Source: Serratia grimesii NBRC 13537
GTDB lineage: Bacteria; Pseudomonadota; Gammaproteobacteria; Enterobacterales; Enterobacteriaceae
Assembly (NCBI RefSeq): GCF_001590905.1
Contig: NZ_BCTT01000006.1
Span: forward strand, 496,001 to 560,000
Length of the DNA stretch: 64,000 nt
Reading direction: 5' to 3'
Shown here: piece after piece, positions 57,774 through 64,000 of the stretch
Layout: every line of letters starts with the position of its first letter
Position numbering within the stretch: position 1 is the first letter of the stretch
Made by a program: the position numbers and the translations under genes
The notes under the pieces: generated by a model
The model's database searches: none
The model's input: only the letters and a program-made list of their open reading frames with translations
What the model was told of the DNA's origin: nothing

Positions 57774-59425
57774 GACTTCACCGCCAGCTTGCGTGCAATG
57801 TCATCGGCGGCCTTGATGCCCAACGCCGCCATGGTCAGGGTACTGTTCACCACACTGGCGGAAGGAATGGCACCGCCGCCCGGCAACCAAAGATTGGCAT
57901 GGTCATGCGTCCGGCAGTTGCCGTCTACTACCGAATCTTCGGGACTGTGCCCCATGATGGTTCCGCCCATAATGTGGTTATTGGCATTTAGGCTGGTGGT
58001 GATGTTGAACTCTTCGGCATCGAACAGTTGGCCAATATGTTCAAGCTGCTTATGTGCAGCTTCGGCGCCTTTGCGTACGTAATCACCTACATCGTAATGG
58101 ATATCTGGGCAGGGTAGACCATGGGCGTCTGTACGGGTTTTACTCAATGTCAGGCGGTTATTTGGGTCTGGTAACGGTTCCAGACTAATGGACAGATCGA
58201 CGCCATAGGCGGCGCGCCGGCGGATCTCAGCATCCAGCTCTTTACCGACCAACCCTTTTTCCAACGCCTGCTGTGTTGCAGGAACCACCCGATTGATGTT
58301 GTTGAGGATCATTTTATTGGCTGAGTAATCCTTGCGGAACTCACCGTCACGTGGGCCAACCAGGCAGCTGCTTTGCGCGGGACCCCGTCCCAGCCAGAGG
58401 GGTTCTTTCGCCAGGAAAGTACAGTGAAAACCAGAGTGGTCCATCATATTGCGCCCAACCTGATCGGAAGCGTTGGCAATGCCATTCGGGTTGCGTTCAT
58501 TTGCCGCCATTAGCAGCAGACGCGGGGTTTCTATGCCGTTGCAGGCTAGTGCGAAAGCCTTGGCCGTGGCCTTGTAGGATTGTTTTTTATTGTCCAGCCA
58601 ATGTACGGCGGTAACCTGGTTCTGATCATCGGTATCAATCTTGTAGACCACGGCTTCTGCCAGTACCACTGCACCTTTCATCTCCGCACGTTCAACGTGA
58701 TGGATACCGTTGTACATTGCCCCTATTGGGCAAATAGGTTGGCAGTTGTTATTACCGCAGCAGGTTGGGCGGCCTTTCCACGGGTGGATGCTTCGCCCCT
58801 GTGGAATAGGGACTGAACGGTAGCCGTGTGGGTTAACCACTTCAGCAAAACGGATATCGCCATGAGCCCAGGGCACCATATCCATCGGGTAGGGTTTGCT
58901 GCGCTCAACCGGAGACTGTTGTTGCGGATCGTTGGGACCAGCAACACCGATCTCTTCCTCTGCCCGGCAATAGTAGGGTTCCAGCTCGTCATAAGAAATG
59001 GGCCAGTCGCGGCCAACGCCGTATAACGTCTTCATTTGGAAATCACTTGGCACGTGTCTCCAACAAGAGGCTGCCCAATGCCAAGTGGTACCGCCGACGG
59101 TACGCAGATAACCTTGTTTGAAACTGCTGGCACTGGGGCCACTCAGGGCAACGTAGTTGTTTTCCGGGAAATAAAGTGGTGCGGTGGCGAACTCTGATTG
59201 CGGGTACAGTCCCTGATAATCGGAGCCAGCACGGTTGTCAAAAGGCATATTGCGCCAGTTTTCAACGGCCTGAGCACGCTCTATACGTAGACCCGCTTCC
59301 AATACCAACACGGAAAAGCCTTGGCTGACCAATTGATCGGCCATCATGCCACCGACAATACCGGAGCCTACGATCACAATATCTGCCGATGCATTGCCAT
59401 CGGCGGTAAATACAGGTTTTTTCAT
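57770..59425 (-). CDS. GMC-family FAD dehydrogenase large subunit
   Basis: This 551-residue flavoprotein has the FAD site DIVIVGSGIVGGMMADQLV near the N-terminus and the GMC C-terminal part (NANNHIMGGTIMGHSPEDSVVDGNCRTHDHANLWLPGGG...ASVVNSTLTMAALG). A cysteine cluster TCCGNNNCQPICP at about 215-227 matches that of FAD-dependent glucose and fructose dehydrogenases, where it holds a 3Fe-4S cluster. It has no signal peptide, so export with the Tat small subunit is likely. The substrate is not decidable: gluconate, 2-ketogluconate, sorbitol, fructose and glucose enzymes all belong here. BetA (choline) is less likely because it lacks the cysteines and partners. Confidence 0.9.
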   Translation of the reverse strand: MKKPVFTADGNASADIVIVGSGIVGGMMADQLVSQGFSVLVLEAGLRIERAQAVENWRNMPFDNRAGSDYQGLYPQSEFATAPLYFPENNYVALSGPSASSFKQGYLRTVGGTTWHWAASCWRHVPSDFQMKTLYGVGRDWPISYDELEPYYCRAEEEIGVAGPNDPQQQSPVERSKPYPMDMVPWAHGDIRFAEVVNPHGYRSVPIPQGRSIHPWKGRPTCCGNNNCQPICPIGAMYNGIHHVERAEMKGAVVLAEAVVYKIDTDDQNQVTAVHWLDNKKQSYKATAKAFALACNGIETPRLLLMAANERNPNGIANASDQVGRNMMDHSGFHCTFLAKEPLWLGRGPAQSSCLVGPRDGEFRKDYSANKMILNNINRVVPATQQALEKGLVGKELDAEIRRRAAYGVDLSISLEPLPDPNNRLTLSKTRTDAHGLPCPDIHYDVGDYVRKGAEAAHKQLEHIGQLFDAEEFNITTSLNANNHIMGGTIMGHSPEDSVVDGNCRTHDHANLWLPGGGAIPSASVVNSTLTMAALGIKAADDIARKLAVKS

Positions 59426-59440
59426 CAGAAATCTCTCAGA

Positions 59441-60001
59441 TCACAGGGGAACATTGACGGCTGGCGGGGTTGCGGTCCACCACAGCGGGCCATTGCCACA
59501 ATAGGTGGGAACGATCAGCGCATCGCTGGCGGGGCGATACATCAGCGCATCTTTATAGGCGATCAGTTCTGCCGTTTGCCCATGACCGACGGTGCCGGTG
59601 TACCATGCGGTAATGATTGCCGTGAGCACGTCTTGCAGGCCAGCCTGTGTGGCTTGTTGTTGCAACTGCTTTGCACTTTGGCCCGGTTGCAATAAGTGAC
59701 TGATCTGCTCAACCTTCGAAGTAAACTGGGCATCGTGGTTATGTAGCGCCGTAAAAATACGCGCCGACATACCCTGATCGATATCGTTATGTTCGGTTAA
59801 TGTCTGAGAAATTTTGAAGAAGCGCGCAAACTGCAACGGGTTGGTCGCCGCGGTATGTTGTTCAGCCTGGCTAAGGAAAGGATAGCTAAGCAGGGACGTT
59901 GCAAGTAGGGTTGAGGCCAGTCCCAGTAGGACTTCCCTCCGACTGAAACCGGTTCCATTTTTGGCTGGTAGCCCACCATCGTCTGATAAAAAATTTTCCA
60001 T
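59441..60001 (-). CDS. Dehydrogenase small subunit with Tat signal
   Basis: This 186-residue protein begins with a twin-arginine signal (FSRREVLLGLAS, Arg21-Arg22) and belongs to the small (gamma) subunit family of membrane sugar/alcohol dehydrogenases (FAD-SLDH type). ITAWYTGTVGHGQTAELIAYKDALMYRPASDALIVPTYC is the family-typical C-terminal stretch. In relatives it is needed for folding and for carrying the flavoprotein out through Tat. It is the first gene of the three, 15 bases before the flavoprotein gene; an inverted repeat lies in its promoter region. Confidence 0.9.
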   Translation of the reverse strand: MENFLSDDGGLPAKNGTGFSRREVLLGLASTLLATSLLSYPFLSQAEQHTAATNPLQFARFFKISQTLTEHNDIDQGMSARIFTALHNHDAQFTSKVEQISHLLQPGQSAKQLQQQATQAGLQDVLTAIITAWYTGTVGHGQTAELIAYKDALMYRPASDALIVPTYCGNGPLWWTATPPAVNVPL

Positions 60002-60064
60002 GTGTTTTTCTCACAACAGGTGTTAGTGCCGAATAAGGCAAAGGGGAGCGGGTAAAGAGTGATA

Positions 60065-60093
60065 ATAAACAATGAAATAACTCCATTGTTTAT
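60065..60093. promoter_or_regulatory. 10-bp inverted repeat, possible operator of dehydrogenase operon
   Basis: ATAAACAATG (60065-60074), nine bases, CATTGTTTAT (60084-60093): perfect arms. It lies 64-92 bases upstream of the small-subunit start; read on the minus strand it runs into TATTAT, a possible -10 box, so a bound repressor would cover the promoter. The regulator is unknown and no regulator gene is adjacent. Confidence 0.55.
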
Positions 60094-60367
60094 GGTTTCA
60101 TATCTAATAATTTTTGCGGATATTAACTTGGTGATAACTTTTCAGCAATAATCTTGCTCAGGTGCTATGAAAAAACAGCACATAAAGAATAAAAAAGCAG
60201 GCACAACGGCAAGTTAGGGTAGGAGAGAGCGCTATAATTAGGGCTATTGAGCGGTAAATACTCAGTCTTGAGAGCGGTATTATCCTCGGGATTTTGAGGA
60301 TTAAATAGGGGATTAATGAGTCATGCTTATATTTAAGCTAACGTTATTATTCTTAATCCAAACCAAT

Positions 60368-60390
60368 AAAAAAACCCGCCGCAGCGGGTT
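60368..60390 (-). terminator. Terminator of the nuclease gene
   Basis: AACCCGC, loop CGCA, GCGGGTT; in the minus direction T7 results. It lies 14 bases past the nuclease stop. Confidence 0.88.
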
Positions 60391-60403
60391 CCCGGTGATC
60401 ACG

Positions 60404-61201
60404 TTAGCTCTTGCAACCCATCAGTTCCGGCAGGACTCCAGGCTTGGCCTTCAATGAAGCCTGTACATCATCCGGCAGACCCGCCCAGATAATTAAACCA
60501 GTGCGCTTTTCGATTTCACTTACCGTCACACGGTACTGGCAGAAATCGGCATTTTTCGGGGTGTTTTGATCAAACAGAAACGCGGCATAGTGGTTCACTT
60601 CCGGGCTGTTGTTGATGAAAATGACCTTCCAATAAGCACTAGGAATCGTGTGTGCTTTCTGAGTACCCGGCAATTTGCCCATATTACGTTCGTACAGTGG
60701 ACCGGTCACGGTATACACCGAGCTAATGTCTGCCCGGTCAATCAGTTTGCGTTCCTGGTCTTCCAGTCGCGCCCAAGAGCCTTGGTTCAGGTCTGCCATT
60801 TGTGGCGTGATGTTGGAAAGGTAGTTCAAGGATTCCCAGTCAGACACCCCAGCCAATGACGCCAGCGGTGCCTGATGCCCACGATCCACCTTCAGCGCTG
60901 CATTGGCACCGGTATAGTCCGCCGGCACCAGCGTATCTGCCGGGTTCAGTGCAGGGTCGGTTTTCCAGTTGCGCGTCTTGCCACTGGCCGGTGTGTCCTT
61001 GGTAATGTGATAAGCCACCCAATTGGCGAATTTGGTGGTGCTGTTGTTGTTCAATGTATAAGCATGGCGAACGATTGACACATTACTGCTGCCGCCAGTT
61101 GGGCAACCGACCGCACAGTTGTCGATAGACTCCAGCGTCTCGGCGGAGGCCTGGGCGGTAAACAACAGTGCGGCGATAGCTAACATCTTGTTAAAGCGCA
61201 T
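60404..61201 (-). CDS. nucA: Secreted DNA/RNA non-specific endonuclease (Serratia nuclease)
   Basis: The ATG at 61201 (MRFNKMLAIAALLFTAQASA) has GAGG eight bases upstream and gives 265 residues; the ATG two codons earlier is too near the ribosome site. After a 20-residue signal the mature enzyme starts ETLESIDNCAVGC. The beta-beta-alpha-metal active site is DRGH with His89 of the mature chain, and Cys9/Cys13 plus the two C-terminal cysteines match the two disulfides of the S. marcescens enzyme. As I recall that sequence, only a handful of residues differ, so this should be the same non-specific nuclease. It cuts DNA and RNA outside the cell. A LexA box lies in its promoter. Confidence 0.97.
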   Translation of the reverse strand: MRFNKMLAIAALLFTAQASAETLESIDNCAVGCPTGGSSNVSIVRHAYTLNNNSTTKFANWVAYHITKDTPASGKTRNWKTDPALNPADTLVPADYTGANAALKVDRGHQAPLASLAGVSDWESLNYLSNITPQMADLNQGSWARLEDQERKLIDRADISSVYTVTGPLYERNMGKLPGTQKAHTIPSAYWKVIFINNSPEVNHYAAFLFDQNTPKNADFCQYRVTVSEIEKRTGLIIWAGLPDDVQASLKAKPGVLPELMGCKS

Positions 61202-61224
61202 ATTCATATCCTCAATAAGTTAAA

Positions 61225-61256
61225 ATTATACTGTATATTTGTACAGTTAAAGTAAC
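61225..61256 (-). promoter_or_regulatory. nucA promoter with embedded LexA box
   Basis: CTGT-ATATTTGT-ACAG (61231-61246) is a full LexA consensus match. On the minus strand it runs directly into TATAAT (61225-61230), a perfect -10 box, and fills the spacer toward a weak -35 (ACTTTA near 61248-61253). LexA bound here would block initiation, so the nuclease should be induced by DNA damage. Confidence 0.85.
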
Positions 61257-61283
61257 TTATCGCAATGAAACGAATACAACAAT

Positions 61284-61301
61284 GCAACACATTCATGTTG
61301 C
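61284..61301. promoter_or_regulatory. Inverted repeat upstream of nucA promoter
   Basis: GCAACA, six bases, TGTTGC lie about 30-50 bases upstream of the -35 region, the place of an activator site. In S. marcescens nucA needs the activator NucC, related to phage P2 Ogr, whose sites have the form TGT-N12-ACA; this repeat does not fit that pattern, so its ligand is open. Confidence 0.35.
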
Positions 61302-61369
61302 GAATGTGTCAGCGTTGGTACAGCACAGTGGGTGATAAAGAGGCCTGGGCTGAGAGGGTCGCAAAAGTA

Positions 61370-62830
61370 TTAAAAACGCCAGAAGGCACGCGAACACAGG
61401 ATCAACATAGGGTAGATCTCAAGACGACCAAGCAGCATTGCCGCGCACATCAGCCATTTGGCTGCGTCGCTGAGCGTGCCAAACCCGGCAGCTGTTTCCC
61501 CGAACCCCAATCCCATATTATTGATACAGGCGGCGACGGTCGCAAAGGAGGTGACCAGGTCATAGCCCATCAGGTTCAGCAACCAGACGAAGAAGCAGCT
61601 GAAAAAGACGTAGAGAAAGAAGAAGCTCCACACAGAACGTAACACGCGATCCTGAATGGGAGCGTTGCCGACTTTGATCGTGAAAACGGCGTTGGGATGG
61701 ACCAGTTGGTTAATCTCATGTCGGCTCTGTTTGTACATGATCAGAAAACGCAGCGCTTTGATGCCGCCGCAGGTTGATCCGACGCAGCCGCCGAAAAAGC
61801 TCGCTGCCAAGAGTAGCATAATCGTGTGAGAAGGCATTTTGGCATAGTCAGCGGTGGCTAATCCATTATCGGTCATCATCGAACTGGTGAGGAAAAAACC
61901 GTGTACAAAGGCGTCTTTGGCACCGTACATCCCCGAGCGGTAAAGTTCGAAACAGACAATCGCCACGATAATCGACAGCACCAGCAGGAAAAAGCGCAGC
62001 TCCGGGTTTTTATACAGAGGTTTCAGGCTGCGGCGCCCTACGGCCACGAAATACAGGGTGAAATTTACTGCCGCCAAAATAGAAAAAATGCCGCCGACCA
62101 TTTCTACTGCCGAACTGTCGTAATAGCCCAGGCTTTCGTTACGGGTGGAGAATCCCCCAAGTGAGACGGTGGAGATCCCATGACAAAGGGCATCGAACCA
62201 CGGCATACCGGCAACACGAAATGCGACCGTACAAGCCAGCCCCAAACCGAGATAGATCAGCCACAGATTTTTAGAGGTGTCGGCCAGGCGCGGGGTCAGA
62301 CGTTCTTCTTTGAATGGCCCTGGCATTTCCGATTGATAAAGCTTGGCGCCACCAATTCCCAACAGCGGCAGCACTGCTACTGCCAAGACAATGACACCGA
62401 GACCGCCGATAAAATTGAGTTGAGAGCGGTAGTAGAGGACGGATTTAGGCAGGCCTGATACGTCATTAAGTACTGAAGCACCCGTGGTGGTGATACCGGA
62501 GACGCCTTCAAACATGGCATCAGTCAGACTGATGTTTAATGTGTTGTCCATCCATAATGGCAGGGCACTGACAACAGAAAACAGCAGCCAAAACATCACA
62601 ATGATCAGAAACCCGTCTTGAGTGCGTAATTGTACTTTGGACTGTCGGGTACTGAACCAACCCAGGCCGCCGAGTGAGCCGGCAATCACTAACGTATAGA
62701 AGAAGGAAAAAACGCTTTTTTCTTTATATAACAGTGCCACCAATAGGGGGGGGATCATCGACAAGCTGTAAAGAAAAACTAAAAAACTGCAAAGATGAAT
62801 AACGACCAGAATCTGCTTGTTCTTGACCAT
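61370..62830 (-). CDS. trkG: TrkG/TrkH-family potassium uptake protein
   Basis: Starting at MVKNKQILVVIHLCSFLVFLYSLSM gives 486 residues, the size of E. coli TrkG (485); a TTG nine codons upstream is also possible and neither has a good ribosome site. Four pore repeats with their selectivity-filter regions are seen: FEGVSGITTTGASVL, CHGISTVSLGGFSTR, SSMMTDNGLA and ACINNMGLGFG. The sequence looks closer to TrkG than to TrkH as I recall them, for instance FIGGLGVIVLAVAVLPLLGIGGAKLYQSEMPGP. It imports K+ with TrkA, encoded elsewhere. In E. coli K-12 trkG is on the Rac prophage; here no phage genes surround it. Confidence 0.88.
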   Translation of the reverse strand: MVKNKQILVVIHLCSFLVFLYSLSMIPPLLVALLYKEKSVFSFFYTLVIAGSLGGLGWFSTRQSKVQLRTQDGFLIIVMFWLLFSVVSALPLWMDNTLNISLTDAMFEGVSGITTTGASVLNDVSGLPKSVLYYRSQLNFIGGLGVIVLAVAVLPLLGIGGAKLYQSEMPGPFKEERLTPRLADTSKNLWLIYLGLGLACTVAFRVAGMPWFDALCHGISTVSLGGFSTRNESLGYYDSSAVEMVGGIFSILAAVNFTLYFVAVGRRSLKPLYKNPELRFFLLVLSIIVAIVCFELYRSGMYGAKDAFVHGFFLTSSMMTDNGLATADYAKMPSHTIMLLLAASFFGGCVGSTCGGIKALRFLIMYKQSRHEINQLVHPNAVFTIKVGNAPIQDRVLRSVWSFFFLYVFFSCFFVWLLNLMGYDLVTSFATVAACINNMGLGFGETAAGFGTLSDAAKWLMCAAMLLGRLEIYPMLILCSRAFWRF

Positions 62831-62967
62831 ACTTGCGTCCGAGTTGCCTGTCGGCAATGCGTCAATTTATTCTTTAAGTATATAAAGAATAAGGCAGACG
62901 ATATAAAAAAAGCGTAAAAATTCATATCGCCTGAGAAGGTTGGCACGTTTTTTAACCGTGCTGGTGA

Positions 62968-63360
62968 TTATTCCAACAGGTTGTTTACGGTGCGACGCAC
63001 GTATTGCGTCATTTGCGCCAGATCCTCGGGTGACACCGGGCCGCCGCCGGCACGCACCACTTGTTGTTCGATTTGAGCGATCTCTTGCTCGACCTTGTTG
63101 GCAATCTGCACCTTAACGATTTTATCCACCGATGAGAGCAGGACTTTAAGTACCACTTTCAGTGCCACATTTTCGCAGAACGAATCGTAGTGATGGATCG
63201 CAGGCGGCGCCGCGGGTGGTTCGGGTGCGCGCGGGGCCATAGCCTTAAAACTGTCTACATTTTCAATAATAAGATCCATGTCTCTTATTAGTTCATCAAA
63301 ATCTTTAGACACTGACTTATTTCCCTTCGCTATGCGCAAAAACAGAACGCCCGTCATCAT
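62968..63360 (-). CDS. Orphan 130-residue protein
   Basis: I do not recognise this protein. It has an N-terminal helical part (SKDFDELIRDMDLIIENVDSFKAM), a Pro/Ala linker (APRAPEPPAAPP at about 43-53), and a helical C-terminal half with regular hydrophobic spacing (VALKVVLKVLLSSVDKIVKVQIANKVEQEIAQIEQQVV), likely a coiled coil or bundle. There is no signal peptide or membrane span. The ATG ATG start has no clear ribosome site; a GTG at codon 17, after AAGGG, would give about 114 residues and may be the real start. It lies between trkG and wrbA. Confidence 0.65.
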   Translation of the reverse strand: MMTGVLFLRIAKGNKSVSKDFDELIRDMDLIIENVDSFKAMAPRAPEPPAAPPAIHHYDSFCENVALKVVLKVLLSSVDKIVKVQIANKVEQEIAQIEQQVVRAGGGPVSPEDLAQMTQYVRRTVNNLLE

Positions 63361-63467
63361 GACAAATGCCGATGATTGACGGGCAGAACGAATTTCGACC
63401 GTGACGTTCAGGTAGTGAATGGCAGGCTGAGCGGCATTTTAACCTTGCTGCGGGTTGGCAACAAGAT

Positions 63468-63491
63468 GGGGCCGAACGAATCAACGGCCCC
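63468..63491. terminator. Hairpin downstream of wrbA
   Basis: GGGGCCG and CGGCCCC pair over a 10-base loop about 27 bases past the wrbA stop. No T run follows, so termination is uncertain. Confidence 0.45.
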
Positions 63492-63518
63492 GTCAGGCAG
63501 GTAACGGCAGGTTATCGC

Positions 63519-64000
63519 TTAACTTTTCAGCTTGGCGGTGATTTTCGCCACGTGTTCACCCTGGTAGCGGGCAATCGTCAGCTCTTCTTGGCTGGGCTGG
63601 CGTGAGCCGTCAGCGCCGGCAATGGTCGTGGCACCATAAGGCGTGCCACCGCGCGTATGGGAAACGTCAAACAATTCTGGGGTCGCGTAACCGATCGGCA
63701 CAATAATAAAACCGTGGTGCGCCAGCGTGGTCCAGGTGGAGGTGATGGTGTGCTCCTGGCCGCCGCCGGTACCGGTAGAGGAAAAGACGCTACCTACTTT
63801 GCCGTACAGTGCGCCAGAAGCCCACAGCCCGCCAGTTTGGTCGAGGAAGGTGCGCATTTGCCCAGCCATATTACCAAAACGAGTTGGTGTGCCGAAGATA
63901 ATGCCATCGTAATCGGCCAACTCCTGTGGCGTGGCGATAGGCGCTTTTTGATTTTGCTTACCGCCAGCTTTGGCAAAGGCGTCAGCTGGGATGGTTTCCG
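63519..64000 (-). CDS. wrbA: NAD(P)H:quinone oxidoreductase WrbA, 5' end outside window
   Basis: The frame runs without a stop to the window edge; about 160 C-terminal residues are present of about 198. The visible part starts [44 protein letters not shown] and includes the FMN-site loops [11 protein letters not shown] and [16 protein letters not shown]. WrbA is a tetrameric flavodoxin-like quinone reductase in the cytosol that makes two-electron reductions and avoids semiquinones. A TTG within the frame (63920) is not the real start. Confidence 0.95.
   Translation of the reverse strand, partial: ETIPADAFAKAGGKQNQKAPIATPQELADYDGIIFGTPTRFGNMAGQMRTFLDQTGGLWASGALYGKVGSVFSSTGTGGGQEHTITSTWTTLAHHGFIIVPIGYATPELFDVSHTRGGTPYGATTIAGADGSRQPSQEELTIARYQGEHVAKITAKLKS

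Larger units (their letters stand above)
60002..60403. other. Intergenic region upstream of the dehydrogenase operon
   Basis: This 402-base region holds the promoter of the dehydrogenase operon at its left and the nuclease terminator at its right. It contains the inverted repeat at 60065-60093. The rest is AT-rich, with many near -10 sequences but no gene, RNA or repeat that I can support. Confidence 0.5.

Noticed and set aside
53370-64000. Genomic island or prophage inserted at serT
   Set aside because: No integrase, phage or transposase gene and no repeated serT end was found in the window, so I report only a lineage-specific block.
1-64000. CRISPR arrays, insertion sequences, toxin-antitoxin pairs, restriction systems
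   Set aside because: None was seen on reading both strands; no regular direct repeats or matching protein families are present.

Overview
The window is chromosomal DNA from a member of the Enterobacterales, most likely a Serratia species. From 1 to about 53.5 kb the gene order follows the E. coli K-12 segment from mukFEB to serT almost gene for gene. The right end carries a close relative of the secreted Serratia marcescens nuclease, whose mature part differs from the S. marcescens enzyme as I remember it at only a handful of positions. Assignments rest on recognising protein families and recalled E. coli/Serratia sequences; no search was run.

Layout. 1-5.2 kb: end of mukF, then mukE and mukB (condensin). 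5.4-8.7 kb: cell-wall enzymes ldtD and mepK, then gloC. 8.8-14.5 kb (minus strand): aspC, the porin ompF with a conserved OmpR/leader region, asnS, pncB. 14.7-16.4 kb: a membrane diguanylate cyclase that I do not recall at this place in E. coli. 16.9-19.5 kb: pepN. 19.5-23.8 kb: ssuEADCB for sulfonate-sulfur use. 24.1-34.7 kb: pyrD, zapC, ycbX, rlmL, uup, pqiABC. 34.9 kb: rmf. 35.2-37.0 kb: an extra two-gene unit, a lone FabF-like ketosynthase and an HxlR regulator with a perfect palindrome at its start. 37.1-53.1 kb: fabA, ycbZ, matP, ompA, sulA, tfoX, yccS-yccF, helD, mgsA, yccT, yccU, hspQ, rlmI, yccX, tusE, yccA. 53.37 kb: tRNA-Ser(UGA).

Beyond the tRNA the E. coli order breaks. Up to wrbA (63.5 kb to the end) there is a lineage-specific block: betT, a small membrane protein, a three-subunit periplasmic FAD sugar/alcohol dehydrogenase (Tat-type small subunit, GMC flavoprotein with an iron-sulfur-type cysteine cluster, triheme cytochrome c), the nuclease gene with a LexA box inside its promoter, a TrkG-type potassium transporter and an orphan 130-residue protein.

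How the parts fit. Much of the window is housekeeping: chromosome organisation (MukBEF, MatP, ZapC), envelope (LdtD, MepK, OmpF, OmpA, PqiABC, FabA), ribosome and tRNA modification or hibernation (RlmL, RlmI, TusE, Uup, RMF), and stress or quality control (HspQ, YccA, SulA). Two SOS boxes are visible, at sulA and at the nuclease gene, tying division arrest and nuclease production to DNA damage. I found no prophage, insertion sequence, CRISPR array or toxin-antitoxin pair, and nothing I would call a wholly new system. The least explained parts are the ketosynthase/HxlR unit, the dehydrogenase operon with its 10-bp inverted repeat, the diguanylate cyclase sensor domain, and two small orphan proteins.
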